From NCBI RefSeq assembly GCF_902499135.1, contig NZ_CABVPR010000037.1, forward strand, positions 1-60,368: DNA of 60,368 nt, given 5' to 3'. Positions 52,893 through 60,368 of the stretch are shown in pieces. The notes beneath the pieces are model-generated. The model saw only the letters and a program-made list of their open reading frames with translations. It did no database searches and was not told where the DNA came from. The position numbers and the translations under genes were made by a program. Origin of the DNA: Burkholderia dolosa. GTDB lineage: Bacteria > Pseudomonadota > Gammaproteobacteria > Burkholderiales > Burkholderiaceae. Position 1 is the stretch's first letter; every line of letters begins with the position of its first letter.

Positions 52893-54332
52893 TCAGCGAC
52901 ACAGCTCCTCGAGCCGCTTGCCGTTCGTGCGCGGCCCGAAAATCCCGATCGACAGCACGACCACCAGCATGCATCCGGTAATCCCGGCGAACACGCCGAC
53001 CACGCCGAAATCCCGCAGCAGCGCGGCGATGATGAAGCCCGACATCATCGCGCCGATACGGCTTGCCGAATAGACGAGCCCGTTCGCGCGGCAGCGGATC
53101 GCGGTCGGAAACAGTTCGGCCTGATACGCGTGGTAGCACACGGAGATCGTCTGGCCGGCGAGACTGATCAGCACGCCGAGCGCGATCAGCAGCCCGACCG
53201 AGCGCGCGTACGCGAACGCGATGCCGGCCGCGATCACCACCAGCGCGCCGCCGACGATCAGCCATTTGCGCTGAACGCGGTCCGCATACAGCATCGCGAG
53301 CAGCGGCCCGACCGGCAGCGCGAACGCGATGACGAACGAATACAGCAGGCTCTTCGTCACGGTGATGCCCTGCCCGATCAGCAGCGTCGGCACCCAGTTC
53401 GCGAAGCCGTAGTAGCCGATCGCCTGACACAGATTGAACACGACGAGCAGCACGAAGCGCGACCGATACGGCGGCTGCAGCAGCTCCGCGAACGACGCGC
53501 GCCGATGCCGCGGCTGCTCGACGATCGGCAGCGGCGCCCGCAACGGCGCGCCCGCCTGCCGCGCGACGATCGCTTCGATGTCGCGCACGATCGCGTCGGC
53601 CTGCGCGGGATGCCCGTGCGACGCGAGCCAGCGCGGGCTTTCCGGCACCGCGCGCCGGATGAACCACACCAGCACCGCGCCGGCGGACCCGGCGAGCACG
53701 ACGATGCGCCAGCCGTCGAGCCCGAATACGGTCGTCGGCACGAGCCAGTACGACAGGATCGCGGCGACCGGCGCCGCGGCGAACATCACCGTCTGGTTGA
53801 ACGCCATCGCGCGGCCGCGCATGTGCTGCGGGACGATTTCGGTCACATAGCTGTCGATCGTGATGATCTCGACGCCGACGCCGATGCCCGTGACGAAGCG
53901 CCACAGGATCAGCATTTCCGGCGTGGTCTGAAACGCCATGATCGCGGAGCCGGCCGAATACCACAGCAGCGATATCGTGAACACCGCGCGGCGGCCGAAG
54001 CGGTCGGGCAGCCAGCCGAGGCAGAAGGTGCCGACGAACAGCCCCGCGAACGTGGCCGCGATGAAGCCCGCGATCCCGGTGAAGCCGAAGAACGCATGCG
54101 TGGTCGTCGCGAGCAGCCCGCTTTTCGCGATGCCCGGCGCGATATAGCCGGTGAAGATCAGATCGTAGATTTCGAAGAAGCCGCCGAGCGAGATCAGGAA
54201 CACGAGCATCCACAGATGCCGCGTGACCGGCAGGCGATCCATGCGCGCGGATATGTCGGCGCCGGGCTGAATGCCGACGCGTACGTTCGGCGTGGCGAGC
54301 GGAGGGCCGCCCGCGGTGACGGTCTGCTGCAT
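52893..54332 (-). CDS. MFS transporter (sugar/metabolite:H+ symporter type)
   Basis: A 479-residue twelve-helix transporter. The signature after TM2 is GWLPDRFGRRAVFT. Other motifs are GIGVGVEIITIDSYVTEIVPQHMRGRAMAFNQ, which ends the N-half, and PESPRWLASHG before the long central loop. This places it in the sugar-porter/aromatic-acid symporter-like branch. Its neighbours (CoA transferase, HMG-CoA-lyase-type enzyme) suggest an organic acid substrate. AAGGAG lies upstream of the start. Confidence 0.87.
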   Translation of the reverse strand: MQQTVTAGGPPLATPNVRVGIQPGADISARMDRLPVTRHLWMLVFLISLGGFFEIYDLIFTGYIAPGIAKSGLLATTTHAFFGFTGIAGFIAATFAGLFVGTFCLGWLPDRFGRRAVFTISLLWYSAGSAIMAFQTTPEMLILWRFVTGIGVGVEIITIDSYVTEIVPQHMRGRAMAFNQTVMFAAAPVAAILSYWLVPTTVFGLDGWRIVVLAGSAGAVLVWFIRRAVPESPRWLASHGHPAQADAIVRDIEAIVARQAGAPLRAPLPIVEQPRHRRASFAELLQPPYRSRFVLLVVFNLCQAIGYYGFANWVPTLLIGQGITVTKSLLYSFVIAFALPVGPLLAMLYADRVQRKWLIVGGALVVIAAGIAFAYARSVGLLIALGVLISLAGQTISVCYHAYQAELFPTAIRCRANGLVYSASRIGAMMSGFIIAALLRDFGVVGVFAGITGCMLVVVLSIGIFGPRTNGKRLEELCR

Positions 54333-54567
54333 GTCCTTCGTCTCCTTGTAGATATCGTGTTCTGCGGCGGCGCCGCGCCGTGCGGGGCGCCGCCGATCCG
54401 CCGTCGCGCACGCGCACGGTCGCGCGATGCGGCGGGCGTCTCGCGCCGTCGCTACGTCGGCCCGACGCAGGCCGCGCCGGGCATGCGCCGCATCTGCGCG
54501 GCATGCTTCGTTCGCGCGACGACCGCGCGCACGCCCGCGCGTGCCGGCATGCCGATCGCCGCGCCGC

Positions 54568-55719
54568 TCATGCGACCGCCTTGTTCCGCAGGCGTCCGAG
54601 CACCTCGTGCGTATGCTCGCCGATCCGCGCGAGCGCGTGCCGCACGCCGGGGCGGCGGCCGCCGAGCGTGATCGGCAGCAGCACCACGTCGGTCATGCTG
54701 CCGTCGTCGGCCTGCATCGGCGCGAGGCCGCCGCTGGCGCGCAGATGCGGATCGTCGAGCAGCTGCTCGGGCCGCACGATCGGCGCATAAGGAATGCCGG
54801 CCGCTTCCAGCTTCGGCGCGAGCTCGTCCGCGCGACGGTCTTTCAGCACCGCGCCAAGACACGCGAGCAGCTCGGGCCGCACGTCGACCCGCATCGCGTT
54901 GGTCGCGAAGCGCGGGTTCGCGGCGATGTCCGGACGTTCGAGCACGTCGCACAGCGTGACGAACTGCTTGTCGCTGACCGCGCCGATGAACAGCTGCTCG
55001 CCGTCCGCCAGCGTGAACACGTCGTACACGCTCCACGCGGATACGCGCGCGGGCATCGGCGGCGGCGCCTCGCGCGTCATCGCGTACTGCTGCATGTGCT
55101 GCGCGGACAGGAACACGCAGTTTTCGAACAGCGCGCTCTGCACTTCCTGGCCGCGCCCGGTGACGTCGCGCTCGCGCAGCGCCGCGAGCACGCCGATCGC
55201 GCCGAACATCCCGCCCATGATGTCGTTGACCGACGTTCCCGCACGCAACGGCCGGCCGACCGGGCCCGTCATGTACGACAGCCCGCCCATCATCTGGACG
55301 ACCTCGTCGAGCGCGAGACGCTTCTCGTACGGGCCCGGCAGAAAGCCCTTGTGCGATACGTACACGAGCGCCGGATAACGCGCGGACAGCGTGTCGTAGT
55401 CGAGCCCGAACGACTTCATCAGGCCGGGCCGGAAGTTCTCGATCATCACGTCGCAGGTGCCGATCAGCTCGGTCGCGGTGTCCCTGCCCTGCGGCGTCGC
55501 GATGTCGATGACCACGCTCTTCTTGTTGCGGTTGAACGAGCGGAAGAAGCCGATGCCGAGCCCCGGCAGCTTGCGCGTGCGGTCGCCGCCGGGCGGCTCG
55601 ACCTTGATCACTTCGGCGCCGAGGTCGGCGAGGATCATCCCGCACGTCGGCCCCATCACCATGTGCGTGAATTCGACGACGCGCACGCCGTCGAGCGGAA
55701 GTCTTGCGTTGACGGTCAT
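54568..55719 (-). CDS. CaiB/BaiF-family (class III) CoA transferase
   Basis: A 383-residue enzyme. It begins LPLDGVRVVEFTHMVMGPTCGMILADLGAEVIKVEPPGGDRTRKLPG, with the CoA-binding strand. It contains NRNKKSVVIDI, ENFRPGLMKSFGLDYDTL with the catalytic Asp region (DVMIENFRPG), GPYEKRLALDEVVQMMGGLSYMTG and YDVFTLADGEQLFIGAVSD. It transfers CoA between organic acids. It starts 11 nt after the HMG-CoA-lyase-type gene, so the two are co-transcribed and should act in sequence. Confidence 0.9.
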   Translation of the reverse strand: MTVNARLPLDGVRVVEFTHMVMGPTCGMILADLGAEVIKVEPPGGDRTRKLPGLGIGFFRSFNRNKKSVVIDIATPQGRDTATELIGTCDVMIENFRPGLMKSFGLDYDTLSARYPALVYVSHKGFLPGPYEKRLALDEVVQMMGGLSYMTGPVGRPLRAGTSVNDIMGGMFGAIGVLAALRERDVTGRGQEVQSALFENCVFLSAQHMQQYAMTREAPPPMPARVSAWSVYDVFTLADGEQLFIGAVSDKQFVTLCDVLERPDIAANPRFATNAMRVDVRPELLACLGAVLKDRRADELAPKLEAAGIPYAPIVRPEQLLDDPHLRASGGLAPMQADDGSMTDVVLLPITLGGRRPGVRHALARIGEHTHEVLGRLRNKAVA

Positions 55720-55730
55720 GGTCGGCGACC

Positions 55731-56681
55731 TCAGGTGGCGCATGCGACGCCGGCCGCGTCGCATGCGGATGTTGCGGGCAGCCCGGCGCGCGCGAGCGCG
55801 CCATGCAGCGTTTCGCCGTCGAGCCAGCGCGCGAGCTTCGCGCGCAGCGCGAGCAGCGCCGGCACGTCGGCGCCGGTCGCGATGCGCATGCCGGCGAGCA
55901 TGAACGCGAGGTCTTCGGTCGCCGCGTTGCCGCTCGCGCCCGGTGCGTGCGGGCAGCCGCCGATGCCGCCGAGCGACGCGTCGAAGCGCGCGACGCCGGT
56001 TTCGAGCGCCGCATAGACGTTCGCGAGCGCCAGGCCGCGCGTGTCGTGGAAATGACCGCACCACAGGCGTTCGCCGGCCAGTTCGCGGGCGCGCGCGAAC
56101 AGCTCGCCGACCGCGCGCGGGCCCGCATAGCCGACCGTGTCCGCGATGCTCACGCGATCCGCGCCCGCATCGAGCAGCGCCTGCATGTAGCGCAGCACGT
56201 CGTCCGGCGCGACGCGGCCCTGGATCGTGCAGCCGAACGCGGTGCCGATGCCGCCTTCGATCAGCGTCTTCGCGCCGGATGCGTCTCGCGCGGCGCGAAT
56301 GCGCGCGACGTCCGCGACGACTTCGTCGGGCGTCTTGCGCAGGTTCGCGATGCTGTGCGCGCGGCTCGCCGACAGCGGCACGAGCAGCAGATCGGCTTGC
56401 GCATGCAGCGCGGCATCGGCGCCCTTCAGGTTCGGCACGAGCACCGACACCGACAGCCCGGGCAGCGTCTTCGCGAACGCGACGAGCTCGGCCGTATCCG
56501 CAAGCTGCGGCAGCAGGCGCGCCGGTACGAACGATCCGACTTCGATTTCGCGCAGACCGGCTGCGTACGCGTCGCGAATCCATTCGATCTTGCGTTCCGT
56601 CGGAAGAATGCGGCGGATGCTCTGCAAGCCGTCGCGCAGGCCGACTTCGCGAATCGCGACGTCGGAGGGGAACAAGGGCAT
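55731..56681 (-). CDS. HMG-CoA-lyase-type enzyme (hydroxymethylglutaryl-CoA lyase family)
   Basis: A 316-residue TIM-barrel lyase. It has AIREVGLRDGLQSIRRILPTERKIEWI, with the conserved Arg-Asp metal/substrate site. It also has EVGSFVPARLLPQLADTAELV, VSIADTVGYAGP, GHFHDTRGLALANVYAALETGVARFDASLGGIGGCPHAPGASGNAATEDL (metal His pair and the Cys loop GGCPHAPGASGN). It cleaves HMG-CoA or a related 3-hydroxy-3-methyl acyl-CoA. ATG 56681 has GGAGA upstream; an ATG nine codons earlier lacks one. Confidence 0.9.
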   Translation of the reverse strand: MPLFPSDVAIREVGLRDGLQSIRRILPTERKIEWIRDAYAAGLREIEVGSFVPARLLPQLADTAELVAFAKTLPGLSVSVLVPNLKGADAALHAQADLLLVPLSASRAHSIANLRKTPDEVVADVARIRAARDASGAKTLIEGGIGTAFGCTIQGRVAPDDVLRYMQALLDAGADRVSIADTVGYAGPRAVGELFARARELAGERLWCGHFHDTRGLALANVYAALETGVARFDASLGGIGGCPHAPGASGNAATEDLAFMLAGMRIATGADVPALLALRAKLARWLDGETLHGALARAGLPATSACDAAGVACAT

Positions 56682-56946
56682 CGTCGTCTCCGTGTTTTCG
56701 CCGGTCATCGGGGCGCCGGCGTCGTGATAACTTTAGGCGTTCCTGAATCGCAGTAAAGCGGCGATCCGGAACGTCGATCGTTCCGAACCGGAATGTCTCG
56801 GAAGTGCGTCGCGGCCGCCGGAACCGGCCGTGCACGGCACCGCGCGGTCCGACGTATGCATGGGCAGCGCGAACGCGCCGGGCGGCGATCGTCGCGGCGA
56901 CGCACGCGCGTTCCCCATCTGAAAACCCGCCCCGAAGGAGACCGCC

Positions 56947-57879
56947 GTGCGCGACATCGACCTGAAGACGCTGCGCCTGTTCGTGTCGGTATGCGAGCAC
57001 CGCAACATCGCGCGCGCCGGCGACGAAGCGCATATCGAACCGTCGGCGATCAGCAAGCGCATCGCGCAGCTCGAGACGGATCTCGGCGTGCCGCTGCTCG
57101 CGCGTTCACGACGTGGCGTCGAGCCGACCGGCGCAGGGCTCGCGCTGCTCGAGCATGCGCGCAGCGTGCTGTTCACGCTCGAGCGCATCGGCAGCGACAT
57201 CGCCGCGTTCGGCGGCGGACTGCGCGGCCGCGTGAGCATATGCGCGTCGGCCTCGGCGATCGCCGAAGCGCTGCTCGACGACATCGCGGCATTCATGAGC
57301 GAAGCGGAGAACGTGAACATTCGCGTCGACGTCGAGGAGCGGCTTTCCAGCGATCTCGTGCGCCAGCTGCGCGAAGGCGTCGCGAGCGTCGGCGTGTGCT
57401 GGGACAACGTCGATCTGCAGGGCCTGCAGCATCGGCCGTACCGGCGCGACCGGCTGGCGCTCGCCGTGCACCCCGATCATCCGCTCGCCCGCATGACGCA
57501 GCTGAGCTTCGACCAGACGCTCGCATACGAGCACGTCGGTCTGCCGCCGGCCACCGCCGTGCATACGATGCTGCAGCGCGCGGCGGCGAATGCGGGCGGC
57601 GCGCTGTCGTACCGCGTGATCGTGTCGAGCTTCGACGCCGCGTTTCGCGTGGTTGCGGCCGGCCTCGGGATCAGCGTCGTGCCCGTCGAAGTCGCGGCGA
57701 CCTATCAGGCCGTGTTCGGCGTCAAGGTGATTCCGCTCGTCGATGCGTGGGCGGAGCGCCGCTTCGTCGTGTGCTTCAAGAACTTCGATTTCCTGCAGCC
57801 GGCCGCGCAGAAGATGGTCGATCATCTGACGCGCCGCGCGGCGCTCACGCGATCGACGCCGGACGAACGTCACGCATGA
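56947..57879 (+). CDS. LysR-type regulator, divergent from the CoA transferase/lyase genes
   Basis: A 310-residue LysR protein starting at GTG 56947 with AAGGAG upstream. The helix-turn-helix is RNIARAGDEAHIEPSAISKRIAQLETDLGVPLLARSRRGVEPT. The effector domain begins GRVSICASASAIAEALLDDI. The 265-nt gap to the lyase start should hold a shared divergent promoter. By the usual LysR arrangement it controls the lyase, CoA transferase and perhaps the MFS gene, with a pathway intermediate as inducer. Confidence 0.88.
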   Translation: MRDIDLKTLRLFVSVCEHRNIARAGDEAHIEPSAISKRIAQLETDLGVPLLARSRRGVEPTGAGLALLEHARSVLFTLERIGSDIAAFGGGLRGRVSICASASAIAEALLDDIAAFMSEAENVNIRVDVEERLSSDLVRQLREGVASVGVCWDNVDLQGLQHRPYRRDRLALAVHPDHPLARMTQLSFDQTLAYEHVGLPPATAVHTMLQRAAANAGGALSYRVIVSSFDAAFRVVAAGLGISVVPVEVAATYQAVFGVKVIPLVDAWAERRFVVCFKNFDFLQPAAQKMVDHLTRRAALTRSTPDERHA

Positions 57880-57939
57880 CCGCAGCGGAGGTCGTCGCGC
57901 CGATTCGAACGGGAGGCGGCCGGCGACGGGCGACGACGG

Positions 57940-58060
57940 TTGACGTTGACGTTGACGTTGACGTTGACGTTGGCGATCGGCGATCGGCGGTCGGCGGTCG
58001 GCGACTTGCGACTTGCGACTTGCGACTCGCGACTCGCGGTTAGCGACTCGCGACCGGCAA
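57940..58060. repeat. Hexamer then heptamer tandem array
   Basis: Five perfect TTGACG units (57940-57969) and one TTGGCG pass into about twelve 7-nt units (GATCGGC, GGTCGGC, GACTTGC, GACTCGC, GGTTAGC, GACCGGC). It lies between convergent LysR and CLC genes. The period changes from 6 to 7 within one array. Confidence 0.9.
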
Positions 58061-58088
58061 ACGCAACCGGCACGTCGACGATGCCCCA

Positions 58089-59330
58089 TCAATCGGCTTC
58101 GCCCCGCGCGCGTTTGCCGACCGCGACGCGCTGCGCGCGGTAAATCCCCGCATGTCCGGAAAACAGATACGCGACCACGCACGCGACGATCGCGTACACG
58201 CCGATATCCGCGCCGAACAGCTCGATCGCCATGATCGTCGATGCGATCGGCGTGTTCGCCGCGCCCGCGAACACCGCGACGAAGCCAAGCCCGGCGAGCA
58301 CCGGCACCGGCAGCGCGAGCACGTGGGCGAGCGCATTGCCGAGCGTCGCGCCGATGTAGAACAGCGGCGTCACTTCGCCGCCCTTGAACCCCGACGCGAG
58401 CGTGACCACCGTAAACGCGAACTTGCCGGCGAAGTCGTAGACCGGCAGCGGCCCGCGAAACGCGGCCTCGATCGTCGGAATGCCGAGGCCGAGATACTGC
58501 GGCACGTCGAGCACCGTGGCCGCCACGGCGACGAGCGCGCCGCCGAGCACCGGCTGCAGCGGCGCAACGCGCACCACGCGCCGGAACCATGCGGTCAGCG
58601 CATGCGTCGCGTGCGCGAACAGCCGTCCGACGACACCGAACGCGACGCCCGCGGCGATCGTCGCGGCGAGCCGCGCGGCCGACACGGCCGGCACGAACGG
58701 AATCGCGTAAACGGTGTGATGCACGCCCCACGCGCGGCACATGGCGTCCGCGACGATTGCGGACGCGACACAGGTCAGCAGCGCGTCGTAGCGCAGGCGG
58801 CCGATCGCGAGCACCTCGAGCCCGAACACGGCGCCCGCGAGCGGCGTACCGAACACCGACGAAAAGCCGGCCGCGATGCCGCCCATCAGCAGCACGCGCC
58901 GATGCTCGCGATCGAGACGGAACAGATGCGTGACGCGATCGGCGAGCGCGCCGCCCATCTGCACCGCGGTGCCTTCCCGTCCGGCCGAGCCGCCGAACAG
59001 ATGCGTGACGACGGTCGCGACGAGCACGAGTGGCGCCATCCGCTTCGGCACGAGCGCCTTCGGATCGTGAATCTCGTCGATCAGCAGGTTGTTGCCGCGC
59101 GCGACCGACTGGCCGAAGCGATGGTAGACCCACCCGGTCGCAAAGCCGGCCGCCGGCAGCAGCCACAGCAGCCACGGGTGCGCGACGCGCATGCCGGTCG
59201 CGTGGTCGAGCGCGATCAGAAACAGCGCGGAAGCCGTGCCGGCGAGCGCGCCGAGCACGGCCGACAGTGCGAGCCAGCGGCACACGTAGCGCGCGGTCGC
59301 GAGAAGATCGGCAGAAGTCGTGAAGAACAT
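58089..59330 (-). CDS. CLC-family transporter, probably CLC-F fluoride/proton antiporter
   Basis: A 413-residue CLC protein with about ten to twelve membrane segments. In place of the chloride-channel GSGIP motif it has ARGNNLLIDEIHDP, and instead of GREGP it has GGSAGREGTAVQMGG with the gating Glu. GFKGGEVTPLFYIGATLG follows. From family knowledge these changes mark the CLC-F branch, which exports fluoride and is often riboswitch-controlled. A crcB-motif RNA candidate directly precedes it, which supports this. ATG 59330 is preceded by a modest TGGAAA site. Confidence 0.85.
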   Translation of the reverse strand: MFFTTSADLLATARYVCRWLALSAVLGALAGTASALFLIALDHATGMRVAHPWLLWLLPAAGFATGWVYHRFGQSVARGNNLLIDEIHDPKALVPKRMAPLVLVATVVTHLFGGSAGREGTAVQMGGALADRVTHLFRLDREHRRVLLMGGIAAGFSSVFGTPLAGAVFGLEVLAIGRLRYDALLTCVASAIVADAMCRAWGVHHTVYAIPFVPAVSAARLAATIAAGVAFGVVGRLFAHATHALTAWFRRVVRVAPLQPVLGGALVAVAATVLDVPQYLGLGIPTIEAAFRGPLPVYDFAGKFAFTVVTLASGFKGGEVTPLFYIGATLGNALAHVLALPVPVLAGLGFVAVFAGAANTPIASTIMAIELFGADIGVYAIVACVVAYLFSGHAGIYRAQRVAVGKRARGEAD

Positions 59331-59409
59331 GATTTCCAGATTCGGCTGAACATCGAACCTGGGCGGCAGAACACCGCATGGACGGCCTGCGACCTCCTGA
59401 CACCCAGGA

Positions 59410-59508
59410 ATGCGCAGGCATCATCAGCCGGGCGAACCGGCGGTTGAGGGCCGAAGCGCGCCGCGTAACGCGCGGCGATCGACCGCAGGGAGGCATGCCA
59501 TCTCCGCA
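59410..59508 (-). ncRNA. Fluoride riboswitch (crcB motif) upstream of the CLC gene
   Basis: Minus strand, 5' to 3': GGAG-ATGGCATGC-CTCC gives stem P1 (505-502 with 492-489 in 59xxx numbering). A variable GC hairpin follows, then TCAACC, then stem GCCGG-TTCGC-CCGGC, then TGATGATGCC. The loop bases GGCAT (59499-59495) can pair with ATGCC (59421-59417), the defining pseudoknot. This matches the published crcB layout of GATG loop, pseudoknot and CTGATG segment. It starts just after a TACAAT promoter and lies 80 nt before the CLC start. Confidence 0.8.
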
Positions 59509-59516
59509 AGGCGGCC

Positions 59517-59522
59517 ATTGTA
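59517..59522 (-). promoter_or_regulatory. TACAAT -10 element for the riboswitch-CLC transcript
   Basis: The minus strand reads TACAAT at 59522-59517, placing the RNA start near 59510, at the 5' edge of the riboswitch. No strong -35 is evident. Confidence 0.6.
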
Positions 59523-59557
59523 CGCGAGCGCTCGCGCCGCACGCAACGCGCCGCTTG

Positions 59558-59721
59558 TCGCCTTATCGCCTTATCGCCCTACCGCCTTATCGCCCTACCG
59601 CTCTACCGCCTTACCGCTCTACTACCTTGTCGCTCTACTGCCTCGCCGCCTTGCCGCCTTGCCGCCTGGCCGCCTTGCCGCCTTGCCGCCTCGCCGCCTG
59701 GCGCTCTGCCGCCCTGCCGCC
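59558..59721. repeat. Octanucleotide tandem array (about 20 units)
   Basis: Units of 8 nt starting as TCGCCTTA/CCGCTCTA and ending as CCGCCTTG/CCGCCTGG fill the gap between cheB and the CLC promoter. The period is kept while the bases drift across the array. Confidence 0.88.
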
Positions 59722-59748
59722 CCCCGAGCGCGCGGCCGCGATACACGC

Positions 59749-60336
59749 TCAATCCGCCGACGCACGCGTCACGCGCGCGATCAGCTGCGGCGCGATCCGC
59801 TCGAGCGGCAGGATCGCGGACGCCGCACCGATCGCCGCGGCCGCCTTCGGCATTCCGTACACGGCGCTGGTCGCCTCGTCCTGCGCGATCGTGTAGCAGC
59901 CCTTCGCGCGCATCGCCTTCAGCCCGAGCGCACCGTCGCGCCCCATGCCGGTCAGCAGCACGCCGAGCGCGTCGCCCTGCCAGCCGTCGGCGACGCTGTG
60001 GAAGAACACGTCGATCGACGGCCGGTACGGCGTGTCGGCCGGATGCCGCGTATAGCCGAGCACGCCGCGCGGCGACACCCACAGATGATCGTTGGACGCC
60101 GCGAGCAGCACTTCGCCCGCGCGCGGCACGCTGCCCTGCCGCGCGACGCGCACCGGCAGCCGCGTGTAGCCGTCGAGCCAGTCGGCCATCCCGGCCGCGA
60201 ACGCCTGATCGACATGCTGCACGATCACGATCGCGGCCGGGAAATCGGCCGGCAGCGCGCGCAGCAGCGCGGTGAGCGCGGTCGGCCCGCCCGCCGACGC
60301 GCCGATCGCGACGAGCGTCGGCCGGCCGCGCGCGGG
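59749..60336 (-). CDS. cheB: CheB methylesterase domain, 5' end cut by contig end
   Basis: The last 195 codons of a CheB-type protein-glutamate methylesterase. The catalytic triad is visible: Ser in VAIGASAGGP, His in IVIVQHVDQ, Asp in LLTGMGRDGA. Other motifs are GEVLLAASNDHLWVSPRG and QDEATSAVYGMPKAA. The N-terminal receiver domain would lie beyond the contig end. The enzyme demethylates or deamidates chemoreceptors. Whether it belongs to flagellar chemotaxis or a Wsp-like pathway cannot be told here. The frame runs directly into adapter sequence at 60337. Confidence 0.92.
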   Translation of the reverse strand, partial: PARGRPTLVAIGASAGGPTALTALLRALPADFPAAIVIVQHVDQAFAAGMADWLDGYTRLPVRVARQGSVPRAGEVLLAASNDHLWVSPRGVLGYTRHPADTPYRPSIDVFFHSVADGWQGDALGVLLTGMGRDGALGLKAMRAKGCYTIAQDEATSAVYGMPKAAAAIGAASAILPLERIAPQLIARVTRASAD

Positions 60337-60368
60337 AGATCGGAAGAGCGTCGTGTAGGGAAAGAGTG
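60337..60368. other. Illumina TruSeq adapter remnant
   Basis: The last 32 bases begin AGATCGGAAGAGC and continue as the known TruSeq adapter read-through (the complement of the read-1 primer). This is an assembly artefact, not genome sequence, and shows the window ends at an untrimmed contig end. Confidence 0.97.

Overview
This window looks like part of a high-GC (upper 60s %, estimated by eye) Burkholderia replicon, most likely from the Burkholderia cepacia complex or a close relative. The main anchor is a complete eleven-gene cepacian exopolysaccharide cluster, bceA to bceK, at 16.8-31.6 kb. In B. cenocepacia this bce-I cluster lies on chromosome 2, so a chromosome 2 location is inferred. 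Other families fit Burkholderia: DUF883 and YSC84 proteins, an ECF42/DGPF cassette, and a RES-Xre pair. The last 32 bases match an Illumina TruSeq adapter, so the right end is a raw contig end and the cheB gene there is cut by the assembly. The left edge cuts a LysR-family gene.

Layout. 0-4 kb: LysR tail, EamA exporter, a histidine-kinase-like protein without recognisable ATP-binding motifs, a CNNM/CBS (CorC-type) membrane protein and a thiamine-phosphate-synthase-like protein. 4-9.3 kb: a TreZ-like GH13 protein that has lost its catalytic motifs, a methyltransferase, a GST, a DUF1345 membrane protein and a PP1-like phosphatase. 9.3-10.5 kb: RES toxin/Xre antitoxin. 10.6-16.6 kb: basic-amino-acid binding protein, a VpsR-like sigma-54 activator, a PF10118 metal-dependent hydrolase, an FKBP isomerase and an AraC regulator. 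16.8-31.6 kb: the bce cluster, with bceB-K on the minus strand and bceA divergent. The shared intergenic region carries a good sigma-54 promoter candidate pointing at bceB. The operon ends in a clear intrinsic terminator. 31.7-32.7 kb: an IS5-type transposase N-terminal domain on an unrelated tail, convergent with bceA. 33.4-35.9 kb: rubrerythrin, GlpC/HdrD-like Fe-S protein and DUF3501. 36.1-38.8 kb: ECF42 sigma factor with VOC and two DGPF proteins.

39.6-47.3 kb: DUF883 and YSC84 envelope proteins, AI-2E exporter, an SDR/MDR pair, a PAP2 phosphatase, and an Nramp transporter overlapping a GlxA-type regulator. 47.5-52.6 kb: a pentanucleotide repeat array upstream of a LysR gene, OsmC, a DyP peroxidase and an ABC exporter with a possible leader peptide. 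52.9-57.9 kb: MFS transporter, CoA transferase, HMG-CoA-lyase-type enzyme and a divergent LysR, which look like an organic-acid degradation unit. 58.1-59.5 kb: a CLC antiporter with CLC-F-like motifs, preceded by what reads as a fluoride (crcB) riboswitch. 59.7-60.3 kb: truncated cheB.

Two patterns recur. The strongest regulatory readings are the fluoride riboswitch with its CLC gene and the sigma-54 site with its VpsR-like activator at the bce cluster. In addition, many intergenic junctions, especially convergent ones, hold degenerate tandem arrays with 5-14 nt units. I saw no tRNA, rRNA, CRISPR array, prophage or complete insertion sequence.
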